DNA of 64,000 nucleotides from an uncultured Butyrivibrio sp. (GTDB lineage: Bacteria; Bacillota; Clostridia; Lachnospirales; Lachnospiraceae), in the NCBI GenBank assembly GCA_946536145.1, contig CAMNEA010000001.1, forward strand, positions 93,107-157,106. Reading direction: 5' to 3'. Below are positions 17,491 through 24,951 of the stretch, in pieces (the stretch's first letter is position 1; the number at the start of each line of letters is the position of its first letter). The notes below the pieces were generated by a model. It saw only the letters and a program-made list of their open reading frames with translations, made no database searches and was not told where the DNA came from. The position numbers and the translations under genes were made by a program.

Positions 17491-17517
17491 TTAAGTTTTA
17501 ACAATTATAGACGATAA
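17491..17517 (+). promoter_or_regulatory. Sigma-28-type promoter for flagellin 2
   Basis: TTAA (17491-17494), 15 bp, GACGATAA (17510-17517). The spacing is identical to the flagellin 1 promoter. It starts a leader of about 100 bases that carries a CsrA-type hairpin. Confidence 0.72.
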
Positions 17518-17585
17518 TAAAAGTGTAAAAAAGAACAGAGACTGCTTTTAGCCAGCATAAAGGCGGTTTCAAAACAAGCAAACGA

Positions 17586-17601
17586 GCAGCAAGGATGCTG
17601 C
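17586..17601 (+). promoter_or_regulatory. Probable CsrA-binding hairpin in the flagellin 2 leader
   Basis: GCAGC-AAGGAT-GCTGC is a perfect 5-bp stem with the GGA motif in a six-base loop, the preferred CsrA target (consensus ACARGGAUGU). It lies 24 bases before the flagellin start and about 11 bases before the AAGGAGGA ribosome binding site, which is a second GGA site. This two-site layout is known from the Bacillus flagellin leader. csrA and fliW are in the same locus. Confidence 0.75.
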
Positions 17602-17625
17602 CGTACAAATTCAAGGAGGAAAATT

Positions 17626-18444
17626 ATGGTAGTACAACACAACGTCACAGCAATGAATGCAAACAGACAGCTTGGCATCACAACTGGTGTACAGGCAAAG
17701 TCAAGCGAGAAGTTATCATCCGGTTACAAGATCAACAGAGCAGCAGATGATGCAGCAGGTCTTGCAATTTCCGAAAAGATGAGACGTCAGATCAAGGGCC
17801 TTACACAGGCTTCTTCTAACGCTCAGGATGGTATCTCTGCAGTTCAGACAGCTGAAGGTGCTCTTAATGAAGTTCATGAGATGCTTCAGAGAATGGACGA
17901 GCTTGCAACAAAGGCAGCTAACGGAACTCTTCAGGATGAGGATCGTAAGTATATCCAGCAGGAAGTTAACGCTCTTGCAAGTGAGATCAATCGTACAGCA
18001 TCCACAACCAAGTTTAACGACACTGGTCTTCTTAGCGGATATACTGCTACGCTTCAGGTTGGTGCTGATAATTCAAGTAATGATCAGATTTCTATTTCGA
18101 TCAAAAACATGAATTCTACAAGCATCGGCGTTGATAAGTCCAAAGTTAATCTTGAGAGCCAGAGTGGCGCACAGACCGCTATTGACAACATTAAGAACGC
18201 TATCAAGTCAGTTTCCAGCCAGAGAGCTGATCTCGGTGCTGTTCAGAACAGACTTGAGCACACAATCAAGAACCTCGACAACGTTAACGAGAATACAACT
18301 GCAGCTGAATCTGCTATCCGTGATACAGATATGGCTAAAGAGATGGTTAAGTATTCAAATAACAACATCCTTGCACAGGCAGGTCAGTCAATGCTGGCAC
18401 AGGCTAACCAGTCAAATCAGGGTGTTCTTTCCCTTCTCGGCTAA
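17626..18444 (+). CDS. fliC: Flagellin (copy 2)
   Basis: This second flagellin of 272 residues is nearly identical to copy 1 over the first 110 and last 85 residues and different in the short central part. It has no cysteine at position 115. AAGGAGGA gives a strong start, and codon use is the biased kind seen in highly expressed genes. Its own promoter, CsrA hairpin and perfect terminator make it the better-equipped of the two units, so it is probably the major filament subunit (inference). Confidence 0.96.
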   Translation: MVVQHNVTAMNANRQLGITTGVQAKSSEKLSSGYKINRAADDAAGLAISEKMRRQIKGLTQASSNAQDGISAVQTAEGALNEVHEMLQRMDELATKAANGTLQDEDRKYIQQEVNALASEINRTASTTKFNDTGLLSGYTATLQVGADNSSNDQISISIKNMNSTSIGVDKSKVNLESQSGAQTAIDNIKNAIKSVSSQRADLGAVQNRLEHTIKNLDNVNENTTAAESAIRDTDMAKEMVKYSNNNILAQAGQSMLAQANQSNQGVLSLLG

Positions 18445-18491
18445 TATTCTTAACAAGTTATTTGAGGTCATTTGCATACATTGCAACTACC

Positions 18492-18523
18492 AAAAGAGCT
18501 CCGGAATTCCGGAGCTCTTTTTT
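18492..18523 (+). terminator. Palindromic terminator after flagellin 2
   Basis: A perfect 30-bp palindrome centred on CCGGAATTCCGG begins with AAAA and ends in TTTTTT. It is a strong terminator and could work on both strands. Confidence 0.92.
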
Positions 18524-18543
18524 GTGATGAAACAGGCATGTTA

Positions 18544-18572
18544 TTGCGATAAGGCGTCAAATTAAATATAAT
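18544..18572 (+). promoter_or_regulatory. Sigma-A-type promoter for the glycan gene cluster
   Basis: TTGCGA (18544-18549), 17 bp, TATAAT (18567-18572). It lies 45 bp before the first glycosyltransferase gene, just after the flagellin terminator, so the glycan genes appear to be transcribed separately from flagellin. Confidence 0.6.
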
Positions 18573-18617
18573 AAATAGTGAAAACAGACTGTGCCTGTAA
18601 GAGGAAATGGAGTAGCA

Positions 18618-19826
18618 ATGAAGGTATTGTTTCTGGATATTGATGTTTTTTTTGCAAACCGAGATATGCTGGATGCGTTGGAAAACTATGTCGATCAATC
18701 CGGTAGTCATTTGAACATTGTCAGGTATAAATACGAATACGATGAAAAAAAGGTCAGAAATGATGCTGATTTTGAAGAGCACTTTGTTAAATGTATTAGG
18801 GACAATGAGCCTGATTTTGTTTTTTCTTTTAATTTTCTTCCGGTTGTTTCAAAGGTATGCGCATTAGCCGGAGTTAAGTATGTGTCATGGGTTTACGACA
18901 ATCCGGAAATCTTTTTGTATTCTTTTCGGGTTATCAGTCCGTGTAACATAGTTTTGATGTTCGATTCCAAGCAGTACGAGACCTTTAAAAATGCGGGAAT
19001 AAAAACTGTTGAGTATCTTCCGCTTGCGGCATCTGTACGTCGTCTCGACAAAATGATTCCAACCCCGAACCAACTGGAAAAATTCTCCTCTGAGGTTTCT
19101 TTTGTCGGCTCCCTCTATACTGAACGAAAGCAGTATTATGAGGAGATTGCACCGAAGCTTAATCCATATACAAAGGGATATATTGATGGTTTAATAAGAG
19201 CACAGCTCCAGGTTGACGGGGTCAATTTCGTTGAAGAATGCTTGTCGCCCGAGATCACTGCAGATATTCAGAAGGCTAGTGAGTTATATCCATATCCTGA
19301 TTCCGCGGAAACACTCGAGTATCTGTTTGCAAATTTTATAATTAACAGAGAAGCTACAATAATAGAGCGCAGAGAAATTCTTACCATGATTGGTGAACGT
19401 TATCCGCTTAAGCTATACACATACAATCAGAACAATGCATTTGCGCCCAAAGGGGTACAAAACATGGGGCCTGCAGACTATTTTGAAGACATGCCATACG
19501 TGTTTAAACTCAGCAAGATTAATCTCAATATCACACTGAGGAGCATTCAACATGCCATACCTCTAAGAGCCTATGATATCATGGGAGCGGGTGGGTTTCT
19601 TCTGTCTAATTATCAGGTGGATCTTGCAAGACATTTTCTTCCGGACGAAGACTATGTTTACTATGAAGACAGAAAAGATCTGCTGCGAAAGATTGGCTAT
19701 TACCTGAGCCATGATGATGAGCGAAGAGCGATTGCTCAAAATGCACATAATAAAATAACGCAGGAGCACACTTTTGATGTCAGAGTTGCTCAGATACTTG
19801 ATATAGTAAGATCAAAAACGATATAA
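18618..19826 (+). CDS. CgeB-like glycosyltransferase (DUF3880 type)
   Basis: This 402-residue paralogue of the gene at 11814 has the same landmarks: KVLFLDIDVFFANRDML at the N-terminus, YVSWVYDNPEIFLYSF, SEVSFVGSLYTERKQYYEE, and ITLRSIQHAIPLRAYDIMGA followed by GGFLLSNY. These match the spore-coat CgeB / DUF3880 glycosyltransferase group (GT-B fold). It is the first gene after the flagellins, so flagellin is a plausible acceptor. The start at 18618 follows a GAGGAAATGGAG stretch; an upstream GTG at 18591 lacks a ribosome binding site. The next gene follows after 16 bp. Confidence 0.78.
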   Translation: MKVLFLDIDVFFANRDMLDALENYVDQSGSHLNIVRYKYEYDEKKVRNDADFEEHFVKCIRDNEPDFVFSFNFLPVVSKVCALAGVKYVSWVYDNPEIFLYSFRVISPCNIVLMFDSKQYETFKNAGIKTVEYLPLAASVRRLDKMIPTPNQLEKFSSEVSFVGSLYTERKQYYEEIAPKLNPYTKGYIDGLIRAQLQVDGVNFVEECLSPEITADIQKASELYPYPDSAETLEYLFANFIINREATIIERREILTMIGERYPLKLYTYNQNNAFAPKGVQNMGPADYFEDMPYVFKLSKINLNITLRSIQHAIPLRAYDIMGAGGFLLSNYQVDLARHFLPDEDYVYYEDRKDLLRKIGYYLSHDDERRAIAQNAHNKITQEHTFDVRVAQILDIVRSKTI

Positions 19827-19842
19827 ATTGCATGAGGATACC

Positions 19843-20958
19843 ATGAACAGAAGAAAAGTGGTTATGATAACTTGTGAGGATAGGCCGTGGAGTAACGCTG
19901 AACTGGCCAAAGATATAGGCCTTGTGCCATACCTGTTTCACAGGAAATTTGGATGTGATGTTTCGATGATTACCGGACCGGGGGTTACCTATACCTATGC
20001 TGAATTGTTGCCGGGGCTGATTATAGAGTATATTTCTGATAATACAGTCGAGACAAAGGTTGAATATCTGGAAAAGACAGGATCTCAGATTGATTTGCTG
20101 ATGCTTTATGGTGTTACTTACCATAATATTGTGATGACAGAGACTATTAAGAGAGTTAATCCTGATTGTATGATAACATGTGCGCTGGATATGAACATTG
20201 ACTTTGCAGACAGGATACCGTTTGCTGAGAATATATTTAGAAGCTTTTTTGAAAAAATTGATCTTATGTGGCAGTCAGACCAGATCATGACTGATTTTCT
20301 AAATAAAAAGTGGTTCTGGAAAGTAGAATGTGAACGAAATGGATACTATAGCCTGATCGATCAATGCAGTGACCAGGGATACTTCCCGTTTGAAAAGCGG
20401 AATAATACGATTTTGTATGTGGGAAGGATAAATAATCACATAAAAGCAGTGCACAATTTGATTGAGGCGTTTGCAATGGCTATTAGTAGCATAAATGGAT
20501 GGAAGCTTAAGATAGTTGGGCCTGAAGAAGATGATTTTGCTGCATGGAAAGAAAAGTATTTTGCGGAACACCCTGAATTAGTCAAATATGTTGAGTTCAC
20601 CGGAAGTATTGAAGACAGATCAATATTGCATAATGAATATGAAATGGCAAAGGTCTATGCTTCTGCATCCAGATTTGAAGGAGGTTGTCCCAATTCCACT
20701 GCGGAGGCGTTATGCTCTGGCTGTGCGATTGTCATTACACAGATATCTGCATACGTGGACATAATTGGTGATGATGAGGCGGGGTTAAGTTCTCCTATAG
20801 ATGATGTACATTCCTTTGCGCAAAATCTTATTTTTGTATGCAATAATCCGGAACTGAATGCTATGTCAAGAAAAGCATATAAACGGGGTATGACCTACTA
20901 TAACATGGAAAAAATAGTTGAGGAAATATATGGGAAACTTAGTAGTAGAGGGTTCTAG
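19843..20958 (+). CDS. GT4-family glycosyltransferase
   Basis: This 371-residue GT-B enzyme probably transfers a sugar from a nucleotide donor. The C-terminal half has the GT4 landmarks: ILYVGRINNHIKAVHNLIEA and the donor-site segment SRFEGGCPNSTAEALCSGCA. The start at 19843 is preferred because GAGGAT lies just upstream; the TTG at 19828 is open but poor. It is coupled to the next gene, which starts 28 bp before this one ends. No signal peptide or membrane helix is seen, so it acts in the cytoplasm or at the membrane face. Confidence 0.85.
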   Translation: MNRRKVVMITCEDRPWSNAELAKDIGLVPYLFHRKFGCDVSMITGPGVTYTYAELLPGLIIEYISDNTVETKVEYLEKTGSQIDLLMLYGVTYHNIVMTETIKRVNPDCMITCALDMNIDFADRIPFAENIFRSFFEKIDLMWQSDQIMTDFLNKKWFWKVECERNGYYSLIDQCSDQGYFPFEKRNNTILYVGRINNHIKAVHNLIEAFAMAISSINGWKLKIVGPEEDDFAAWKEKYFAEHPELVKYVEFTGSIEDRSILHNEYEMAKVYASASRFEGGCPNSTAEALCSGCAIVITQISAYVDIIGDDEAGLSSPIDDVHSFAQNLIFVCNNPELNAMSRKAYKRGMTYYNMEKIVEEIYGKLSSRGF

Positions 20959-21550
20959 ATTTATTTATAGGGATTTTGACAGTGATGAGATACTTATTGA
21001 TCTGGATGATTACTTTTCAAATAAAGGAAGGATTCCATTTCACTCTGATCTGACAGATGTAACAATCCCTAATTTAATAGTTGATAATATGGACAAACAT
21101 CCTTTGTATTGTCATGGGAATGTGATTCTGGAGAATCTCTGTGTTTATTATACATTGTTGGATGTATTGTTTATTCGTGAGCATATAAAGACTAAATTCT
21201 CCAAAAGAATACTTGAAGTTGGTTCTCAGAATATGGTTGTTGCCAATCATCTGCTTACGATACTTGGATATCTGTGCCCGGAGAGTGAATATAAAAAGAT
21301 AAATGATGAACAATTAAATGAACTCGTTAATGATGACAGAAATACATTTGACATTGTTCTTATAAATGGTATCGATGAAAAAGGTTGCTTCCATAAAAAT
21401 ATAGAAAGATGTGTTCGGTTAAATAAGTCTGGTGGAATTATTTTTGCACTATGTATTGACAGTGTAGACGATGCTGTTGGAATACAAACTGGCAAACGTA
21501 TAAAAAAATATGTAATAAAAGAAGGCACGAGTTTGATTGCATTGAGTTAA
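20930..21550 (+). CDS. Methyltransferase-like protein of unknown function
   Basis: This 206-residue protein is not firmly recognised. The middle (KRILEVGSQNMVVANHLLTI) resembles the SAM-binding first strand and loop of class I methyltransferases, and FDIVLINGI and SGGIIFALCI would be later strands. The glycine-rich loop (E-V-G-S-Q-N) lacks the usual GxGxG, so SAM binding is doubtful. It overlaps the upstream GT4 gene by 29 bp, a sign of joint expression. It may modify the product of its neighbours or be an inactive relative. Confidence 0.6.
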   Translation: MGNLVVEGSRFIYRDFDSDEILIDLDDYFSNKGRIPFHSDLTDVTIPNLIVDNMDKHPLYCHGNVILENLCVYYTLLDVLFIREHIKTKFSKRILEVGSQNMVVANHLLTILGYLCPESEYKKINDEQLNELVNDDRNTFDIVLINGIDEKGCFHKNIERCVRLNKSGGIIFALCIDSVDDAVGIQTGKRIKKYVIKEGTSLIALS

Positions 21551-21608
21551 ATACAGATAATAATGCTTTGATGATTGTGTTTAGAAATGTGAGAGCGGAT
21601 TATGCATT

Positions 21609-24512
21609 ATGGATACAGACAGACTAAATACTATGCTACATAAAAAAGAATATGATGCCATTTGGGAGCATCTGTCGAGTCAAAAGGATGACTGCTGTGA
21701 ATGTTGGTCTAAAGATGAAAAGCTTGATTTCTGGCTGAGTTTTCTTGAGAGAAGGTCCTATGAAGAGTCAGGAAAGCATGGGATTCTTGGATTGGCTGGA
21801 AGCTTTCAGGGAGCCAGATTGATTTTTGATATGTTTAAGAAGTTATGTCAAAGGCTTGAATGGTGGCCGGAGATGAATGCCAACGTACTTCTTACATATA
21901 TGCTTGCTAACGGAATCACCTCGCAGGAACTGATACGGACAATATACGCCTATTGTCTTGATTATAAGTATGTGTTGGATAGGATAAAAGGCAATTGTGA
22001 GCCAAGAGACTGTTTTTGCTACGCCGAGGATTATATAAAAGAGCTTTTGGGAAAATGGAATGAGCGACGTAGCAGGGTGGGTGATGAAAAGATATGTTTC
22101 ATAACCTGCTATAACAATGATGCTGAACTTTCGGAAATGAATGCGTGGATTGACAGGCTGAAGGTGCCTTTGGGGATAACAGTTGAACGCAGGGCAATTA
22201 AAGGGGCTAAGTCAATGTGCGCCGGGTACAATGAGGCCATGCACTCATCTGATGCAAAGTATAAAGTGTATCTTCATCAGGATATCAGGATTCTTAATCC
22301 ATGGTTTATATATAAAGTAATAGATTGCTTTGACCGAAATCCCAGAGCCGGACTGATAGGAATGTTCGGTGCTGAAAGTGTTCCTGAATCCGGAGTTATG
22401 TGGAATGCAAAACGGTATGGAGCTGTTATACACAGCGAGTTCAGTGATGATCATATCGCTGATACATTTGATGAGAAAGTGCTCTGTGACGGTGATTTTA
22501 AGGCAGCACTTGTGGACGGTTTTCTTATGGCAACATGCGCTGATATTGAATGGCGGGAAGACGTTTTCAAGGGATGGGATTTTTATGATGTATCCCAGTC
22601 CATGGAGTTTACACGAAAAGGCTATGAGATAATTGTTCCAAGGCAGGAACAGACCTGGTGTCTTCACGATTTTGGAAAGATCAGCTGGGAGGGATATGAA
22701 GAAGCCAGACAGCTGTTTGTCGATACATATCTGAATGATGCACATAGCAATTCCATGAAGGGAGATAAGGCAGAGATGAACTCGGTAAAGGAAAGATTGC
22801 AGGAGCTTATTGCTGCAGGTGAAACTGATAAGGCATATGCACTCATTACAGAAAATCTCCGCGGAGAAATTGAGGCGCTTAAGAATGATCCACAATACTG
22901 CGTCCTTGCAGCAACAGCATATATGGGAAAGGAACAGTTATCCAGGGCTTTTGACATTATCACCATGGGGCTTATTTCTGATAACAGGAATTATGAACTC
23001 TATCTTACCCTTGGAGAATATTACGGCCGCACCAATCTAAACCAGGCACTGCTGTGCTTTTATCAGGCACTACATTATTGTGATATAGAAGAGGACAGAC
23101 AGATAATAGAAAGCTATATAGAAAGTGTTGTAAGCCAGGGAGCCTCCATCAGACAGGTGTCTTTTGTGATTGTTGCAAGAAACCAGTCGGAGTATTTAAA
23201 AAGGTGTTTGGACAGTATAGTTACTACTATCATGCCTGGACTTTATGAGATTGTTGTCGTTGACGATGCATCAACAGATGGTACCTGGGAATGGCTTTCG
23301 GAAATCGAGGGGATTACAAGCTGTTTGACAGATGAAGATATGGGATATGTTAAGGCATGTAACCAGGGAATAAAACTTGCCAATGCCTTCAACGATGTAT
23401 TCCTTCTGGATGCGGACGCTGTGCTTTTAGACAATTCGCTATTTTATCTTATGCTGGGAAGGTATTTGGGAGATAATGTCGGTGTAATTGGAGGGATTAC
23501 CAATGAATTCATAATCGATCAGAAAATGTATATTGATACATCCAACATGAACGAGGCGATAAAACTGGCGGCTACAGTAAACTGTCCGATGTCTGATGCG
23601 TATGAAAAAGCAATCTATGTGTCAGACCACGCTATGCTCATTAACCGGGATGCGATAGATAGAGCTGGAATGCTGGATGAAGTTTTTTCTCCGGATCTGT
23701 ATGAGGATAAGGATTTCTGCGTCAGAGTAAATATGTCTGGGATGGAGGTATTGTTGTGCTTTAACAGCTATATCTTTAAAACTATGGATAGACATACAAT
23801 CTATGGCAGCGAAGAAAAACTGACCGAGGAGAACAGGGAAAGGTTTGTAAAGAAATGGGATTGCAATATAGACTACTCGAATAATGCAAGAACAGGAATC
23901 ATCGAGCTTATCAGCGCTGATAAAGAGAAGCCGATAGAGGTTCTTGAGCTTGGCTGTGCGATGGGAAGTACCCTCAACAGGATAAAAAGACTCTGGCACA
24001 ATGCAGAAGTTCATGGTGTAGAATATGTTGGCAGCGTTGCCAGAATTGGAGGAAAGATAACAGATGTTATTCAGGGTGATGTTGAAAGCATGGGGATTCC
24101 ATATACACGGAAACAATTTGACTATATAATCTGTGCGGATGTTCTTGAACACTTAAGAGAACCTCAGGCAACTCTGGAGAGATTCACGCCTTATCTTAAG
24201 GATGACGGATTTTTTATCATAAGCCTTCCGAATATCAGGCATTATGCTGTAATTATGATGCTGATGCGTGATGGGCGATTTGATTACGCTGACTCAGGCA
24301 TTCTTGATGCTACACATCTGAAATTTTTTACAAGAGATACAGCGAAAGAGATGATAGAAAGCGCAGGGCTAAAAGTTCTGAGTATTCAGCGAAATTATAA
24401 CGGCCATCCTGAGGACAATGAATTCATAACAAAGATTTCTGAAGCGTTTGACGTGATTGATCCAGAAGAACTCAAAGTTTTCCAGTACTATTTTGTTGCA
24501 GCCAAGATGTAA
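21609..24512 (+). CDS. Multidomain glycosyltransferase-methyltransferase, 967 residues
   Basis: Four parts can be read. After about 155 helical residues comes a StrF-like glycosyltransferase domain (about 160-370; KICFITCYNNDAELSEM, YKVYLHQDIRILNPWFIYKV). Then come TPR-like repeats (about 390-515; LYLTLGEYYGRTNLNQALLC). Next is a GT2 domain (about 517-750; VSFVIVARNQSEYLKRCLDS, VVVDDASTDGTWEW, LLDADAV). Last is a class I methyltransferase (about 778-967; VLELGCAMGSTLNRI, YIICADVLEHLREP). It probably adds one or two sugars and methylates the product. Two GTs around TPR-like repeats recall protein glycosylation enzymes. A hairpin at 24528 ends the + strand unit here. Confidence 0.85.
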   Translation: MDTDRLNTMLHKKEYDAIWEHLSSQKDDCCECWSKDEKLDFWLSFLERRSYEESGKHGILGLAGSFQGARLIFDMFKKLCQRLEWWPEMNANVLLTYMLANGITSQELIRTIYAYCLDYKYVLDRIKGNCEPRDCFCYAEDYIKELLGKWNERRSRVGDEKICFITCYNNDAELSEMNAWIDRLKVPLGITVERRAIKGAKSMCAGYNEAMHSSDAKYKVYLHQDIRILNPWFIYKVIDCFDRNPRAGLIGMFGAESVPESGVMWNAKRYGAVIHSEFSDDHIADTFDEKVLCDGDFKAALVDGFLMATCADIEWREDVFKGWDFYDVSQSMEFTRKGYEIIVPRQEQTWCLHDFGKISWEGYEEARQLFVDTYLNDAHSNSMKGDKAEMNSVKERLQELIAAGETDKAYALITENLRGEIEALKNDPQYCVLAATAYMGKEQLSRAFDIITMGLISDNRNYELYLTLGEYYGRTNLNQALLCFYQALHYCDIEEDRQIIESYIESVVSQGASIRQVSFVIVARNQSEYLKRCLDSIVTTIMPGLYEIVVVDDASTDGTWEWLSEIEGITSCLTDEDMGYVKACNQGIKLANAFNDVFLLDADAVLLDNSLFYLMLGRYLGDNVGVIGGITNEFIIDQKMYIDTSNMNEAIKLAATVNCPMSDAYEKAIYVSDHAMLINRDAIDRAGMLDEVFSPDLYEDKDFCVRVNMSGMEVLLCFNSYIFKTMDRHTIYGSEEKLTEENRERFVKKWDCNIDYSNNARTGIIELISADKEKPIEVLELGCAMGSTLNRIKRLWHNAEVHGVEYVGSVARIGGKITDVIQGDVESMGIPYTRKQFDYIICADVLEHLREPQATLERFTPYLKDDGFFIISLPNIRHYAVIMMLMRDGRFDYADSGILDATHLKFFTRDTAKEMIESAGLKVLSIQRNYNGHPEDNEFITKISEAFDVIDPEELKVFQYYFVAAKM

Positions 24513-24527
24513 ATATGAAAAGTTAGA

Positions 24528-24552
24528 CCGGTGTGGGAACTAACCACACCGG
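24528..24552. terminator. Hairpin between convergent genes
   Basis: A perfect 9-bp stem CCGGTGTGG/CCACACCGG with a 7-base loop lies in the 48-bp gap between two convergent genes. On the - strand it is followed by a moderately T-rich tail, on the + strand by none, so it suits the - strand gene better. Confidence 0.55.
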
Positions 24553-24560
24553 CCTGTCGG

Positions 24561-24860
24561 TTATGCTTGTTTTATCTGCAACTCTCGTATATCAGATGAA
24601 TTTTTCTGTATCGCAATCTTCATTACGGCAATGTCATTGAGTGCATTATCGAACCTGTCTGCGCTTGTTGTGTAACGATTGGATGTATCCAAGTAGCACT
24701 GTCCGATATGTTCGAGACGTGGAAGAACATTGTTTTCCAATTGAACCACTTTTATATACTGGACATCTTTTTCCAAGCCATCTATTTTGGATTCCAAGCT
24801 ACCGATTTTGGATTCGATAATTGCTCCTATTGCTTCTAAATCTTTTTTGGTCAAACTCAT
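24561..24860 (-). CDS. Small coiled-coil protein of unknown function
   Basis: This 99-residue protein runs on the strand opposite to its neighbours. The first half (IIESKIGSLESKIDGLEKDV) is a clear heptad coiled coil, and the second half is helical and polar. No membrane or signal segment is visible. The start at 24860 is set by GCGAGGAAAAC upstream; the frame is open for 18 more codons without a ribosome binding site. It follows the 821-residue gene on the same strand after about 90 bp. I do not recognise the family; small coiled-coil proteins of this shape resemble parts of phage or hook-basal proteins, but that is only a likeness. Confidence 0.7.
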   Translation of the reverse strand: MSLTKKDLEAIGAIIESKIGSLESKIDGLEKDVQYIKVVQLENNVLPRLEHIGQCYLDTSNRYTTSADRFDNALNDIAVMKIAIQKNSSDIRELQIKQA

Positions 24861-24951
24861 TGTTTTCCTCGCTTTCTTAATTGAGGACCCCATCTGTATT
24901 GAAGATGATAACATGGCACATTAGGAAAATCCATAGTGCAATTTTGCTGAT

